Positions 4,869 through 5,279 of a stretch of 5,279 nt of DNA are shown one piece after another. This DNA comes from a bacterium (GTDB lineage: Bacteria; Babelota; Babeliae; Babelales; RVW-14), in the NCBI GenBank assembly GCA_023249955.1, contig JAHFBR010000088.1:1-5279 (forward strand), read 5' to 3'. The translations under genes and the position numbers were made by a program. The notes beneath the pieces were generated by a model. That model saw only the letters and a program-made list of their open reading frames with translations. It was not told where the DNA came from and did no database searches. Position 1 is the stretch's first letter. Each line of letters starts with the position of its first letter.

Positions 4869-5279
4869 AAACATTAAAACCAGAAACTACCACCAACTAC
4901 CGCCTGCTTGATAGCGGCGGTGGCAAGAAGCTTGATCAAATTGGCCCCAACATCATCATTCGCCCGGACAGCAACTGCGTCTGGAACCGACGCCAAGATG
5001 ATATCAACTGGCAAAAGGCACAAGCCGTGTTCAGCAAAAATAAACAGGGCACCATGGCCTGGCAGACACAAAAATCGTTTAAAGAGCAATGGTTCTTTAC
5101 GTATCAATTGCCTGCCATCAAGTCGGCCGAAAAGCCGCCTACCATCACCTGCCAGTTGCGCTTGAGCACCTCAAAAAATATCGGCATTTATCCGGAGCAA
5201 GCTGCAAACTGGGCCTGGATGGTCAACATCATCCAATCAGTGCGCTACAGCCCGCACGTGCTGAATCTTTTTGGCCACA
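4865..5279 (+). CDS. RlmI-like class I SAM-dependent methyltransferase, 5' part only
   Basis: The first 138 codons are present and the frame is still open at the window edge. The N-terminal region carries the hallmarks I know from the RlmI-like SAM methyltransferase family (COG1092, Methyltrans_SAM): Tyr-Arg-Leu-Leu-Asp-Ser-Gly-Gly-Gly-Lys-Lys-Leu (12-23), Ile-Arg-Pro-Asp followed by Trp40, Trp49-x-Lys-Ala-x-Ala-Val-Phe (49-56), and Pro-Glu-Gln-Ala-Ala-Asn-Trp (110-116). The last residues, Val-Leu-Asn-Leu-Phe-Gly (132-137), are where SAM-binding motif I begins, so the catalytic core lies beyond the window. Members methylate rRNA or are of unproven substrate. Its ATG overlaps the recombinase TGA as ATGA and has no Shine-Dalgarno of its own, implying translational coupling in an operon. 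The RlmI substrate (a cytosine in 23S rRNA) should not be assumed. Confidence 0.85.
   Translation, partial: MKTLKPETTTNYRLLDSGGGKKLDQIGPNIIIRPDSNCVWNRRQDDINWQKAQAVFSKNKQGTMAWQTQKSFKEQWFFTYQLPAIKSAEKPPTITCQLRLSTSKNIGIYPEQAANWAWMVNIIQSVRYSPHVLNLFGH

Overview
The window looks like bacterial chromosome with intact, tightly packed genes in both orientations. It holds three predicted exported proteins of no family I recognise, a complete endonuclease III gene (nth), a complete Xer-type tyrosine recombinase gene, and the 5' part of an RlmI-like SAM-dependent methyltransferase that runs off the right edge. Shine-Dalgarno sequences (AAGGAG, AAAGGAG, AAGAGGA, AAGGA) precede five of the six starts. Typical N-terminal signal peptides suggest a Gram-negative-type cell with a Sec pathway. 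The combination of large Cys-rich or Ala-rich secreted orphans beside housekeeping genes is reminiscent of Dependentiae (TM6)-like intracellular bacteria. That is a low-confidence impression; no rRNA or other phylogenetic marker is present to settle it.

Layout, left to right. Positions 29-1042 (minus): a 337-aa secreted protein with 16 Cys and an internal duplication. Positions 1163-2137 (minus): a 324-aa secreted protein with an acidic, Gly-rich C-terminal tail. These two run in the same direction, 120 bp apart, with no obvious terminator between them. Positions 2138-2590 are a 453-bp divergent intergenic region. It contains a candidate promoter in each direction, both with an extended -10 of the form TGCTA[G/C]GAT, a GC-rich REP-like hairpin, and two further inverted repeats in what would be the leader of the next gene. 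Positions 2591-3118 (plus): a 175-aa Ala/Lys-rich exported or membrane protein with codon use unlike its neighbours. Positions 3153-3186: a strong bidirectional terminator shared with nth, which ends at 3188. Positions 3188-3838 (minus): nth. Positions 3839-3926: a short divergent promoter region. Positions 3927-4868 (plus): the Xer recombinase, with a GTG start. Positions 4865 to the right edge (plus): the methyltransferase, overlapping the recombinase by 4 bp (ATGA) and so very likely translated from the same mRNA.

Functionally, the right half is information-processing housekeeping: base-excision repair, chromosome-dimer resolution or site-specific recombination, and probably rRNA methylation. 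The left half is the unexplored part, with three exported orphan proteins around a structured regulatory intergenic region. I did not find a CRISPR array, insertion sequence, tRNA or rRNA gene, toxin-antitoxin pair or recognisable defence system.
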